Notes under the pieces: generated by a model | Database searches by the model: none | Told to the model about the DNA's origin: nothing | Seen by the model: only the letters and a program-made list of their open reading frames with translations | Position numbers and translations under genes: made by a program | Shown here: one piece after another, positions 63,390-64,000 of the stretch | How positions within the stretch are numbered: position 1 is the stretch's first letter | How the letters are laid out: each line of letters opens with the position of its first letter | Assembly (NCBI RefSeq): GCF_015910535.1 | Contig: NZ_JACBJG010000012.1 | Span: 1 to 64,000 of the forward strand | Direction of reading: 5' to 3' | Source: Saccharomonospora sp. NB11 | Lineage (GTDB): Bacteria > Actinomycetota > Actinomycetes > Mycobacteriales > Pseudonocardiaceae | Length of the DNA stretch: 64,000 nucleotides

Positions 63390-63980
63390 GTGAGTGACAA
63401 GCGAGCCCTGACCAGCGTCGGGATCCACGACATCATCGCCCGCCGATGGAGCCCTCGCGCGTTGGACGCCGAGGCGGACGTGAGCGAGACGCAGTTGCGC
63501 GCACTGCTGGAAGCCGCGCGCTGGGCCCCGTCGTTCGGCAACACCCAACCGGCCCGTTACCTGGTGGGTGTGCGCGGTGACGACACGTACAAGCGCATCC
63601 TCGACGTGCTGGCCGAAGGCAACCGGCAGTGGGCACACCGCGCCGGTGTGCTGCTGCTGGGTTGCGCGGTGACGCGCAACGACAAGGGCGACGTGCCCTA
63701 CGCCGAGTACGGCCTCGGGCTCGCGAGCGAGAACCTCGTGCTCCAGGCCGTCGCCGAGGGTCTCGCGGCGCGGCAGATGGCGGGCTTCGACGCCGACGCC
63801 GCCCGACAGGTGTTCGACCTGCCCGACGGTGTCGAGCCGCTCGTCGCCATCGCGGTGGGCGTCCGCGCCGAGCCGGAGGTGCTGGGCACGGACCGCGACG
63901 TCGAGCGCGAGAACGCTCCCCGCGTGCGGGTCCCGCTGGACGAGTTCGCACTGCGCGACTGGGGCACCCCGGCGTTCTGA
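63390..63980 (+). CDS. Nitroreductase-family flavoprotein
   Basis: The 196-aa FMN enzyme has RRWSPRALD near its start, APSFGNTQPARYL for the FMN contact and GLASENLVLQAVAEGLAA for the second flavin loop. Nitroreductases reduce quinones or nitro compounds using NAD(P)H; the natural substrate is unknown. The GTG has -10 hexamer CATACT 8 bp upstream (leaderless). It diverges from lysC. Confidence 0.88.
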   Translation: MSDKRALTSVGIHDIIARRWSPRALDAEADVSETQLRALLEAARWAPSFGNTQPARYLVGVRGDDTYKRILDVLAEGNRQWAHRAGVLLLGCAVTRNDKGDVPYAEYGLGLASENLVLQAVAEGLAARQMAGFDADAARQVFDLPDGVEPLVAIAVGVRAEPEVLGTDRDVERENAPRVRVPLDEFALRDWGTPAF

Positions 63981-64000
63981 GTGCGGCGACCGCCCGGGCC

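Overview
The window is high-GC actinobacterial chromosome, almost certainly from the Pseudonocardiales (Saccharomonospora- or Amycolatopsis-like). Coding regions are strongly GC-biased at third positions, GTG starts are common, and many genes look leaderless. The gene order follows, with insertions, the Mycobacterium tuberculosis block from topA (Rv3646c) to beyond ponA2 (Rv3682). Genus-level placement is inference from gene content; no rRNA is present. There is no prophage, insertion sequence, CRISPR array or secondary-metabolite cluster. Novelty here lies in degenerate enzymes, regulatory sites, an unannotated RNA locus and small uncharacterised families.

Layout. (1) 1-7.0 kb, minus strand: holB, an MFS/thymidylate-kinase-like fusion, a small membrane protein and topA. 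(2) 7.2-13.7 kb: a lipoprotein, a K+-independent H+-pyrophosphatase, a MrfA-like helicase and a primase-polymerase-like protein. (3) 14.2-19.6 kb: a compact Tad/Flp pilus locus (tadA, tadB, tadC, Flp-like pilin, two TadE-like pseudopilins) under the septum-site protein Ssd, with paired DnaA boxes on both sides of ssd. (4) 19.9-21.1 kb: a HAD phosphatase followed by a promoter, a structured ~245-nt stretch and a terminator. This is the site where mycobacteria encode the RNA-polymerase-binding RNA Ms1/MTS2823. (5) 21.2-28.2 kb: a peptidoglycan salvage cluster, nagZ-namZ-serine hydrolase-murR-murQ. (6) 28.3-34 kb: a Fic-like protein, acetyl-CoA synthetase, a secreted protein, an L,D-transpeptidase and a small coiled-coil protein behind a LexA-type site. 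(7) 34-41 kb: VIT-type metal transporter, holin-like protein and EphE-like hydrolase face the 4-bp-overlapping operon nth-tlpA-nudix-marP; then crp. (8) 41.4-49.7 kb: MFS transporter, MBL hydrolase, Nudix, two tandem paralogous proteins of unknown function, ridA, DUF4177 protein, two Get3/ArsA-like ATPases and WhiB4-like protein. (9) 49.9-64 kb: PonA2-type PBP, metallophosphoesterase, tRNA-Pro(CGG), methyltransferase, S9 peptidase, Dps, FMN reductase, HSL-type esterase, pentapeptide-repeat protein, second MFS transporter, lipoprotein, the lysC-asd operon and a nitroreductase.

How the genes work together. The strongest common theme is the cell envelope: synthesis (PonA2), crosslinking (L,D-transpeptidase), precursor supply (lysC-asd leads to diaminopimelate), wall turnover and recycling (NagZ/NamZ/MurQ), periplasmic proteolysis and thiol chemistry (MarP, TlpA), and surface appendages (Tad). 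A second theme is stress and redox control (WhiB4, Crp, Dps, nth, Get3-like pair). Gene starts were chosen from Shine-Dalgarno sequences, 4-bp overlaps, or a -10 hexamer 6-8 bp upstream of the start codon (leaderless genes).
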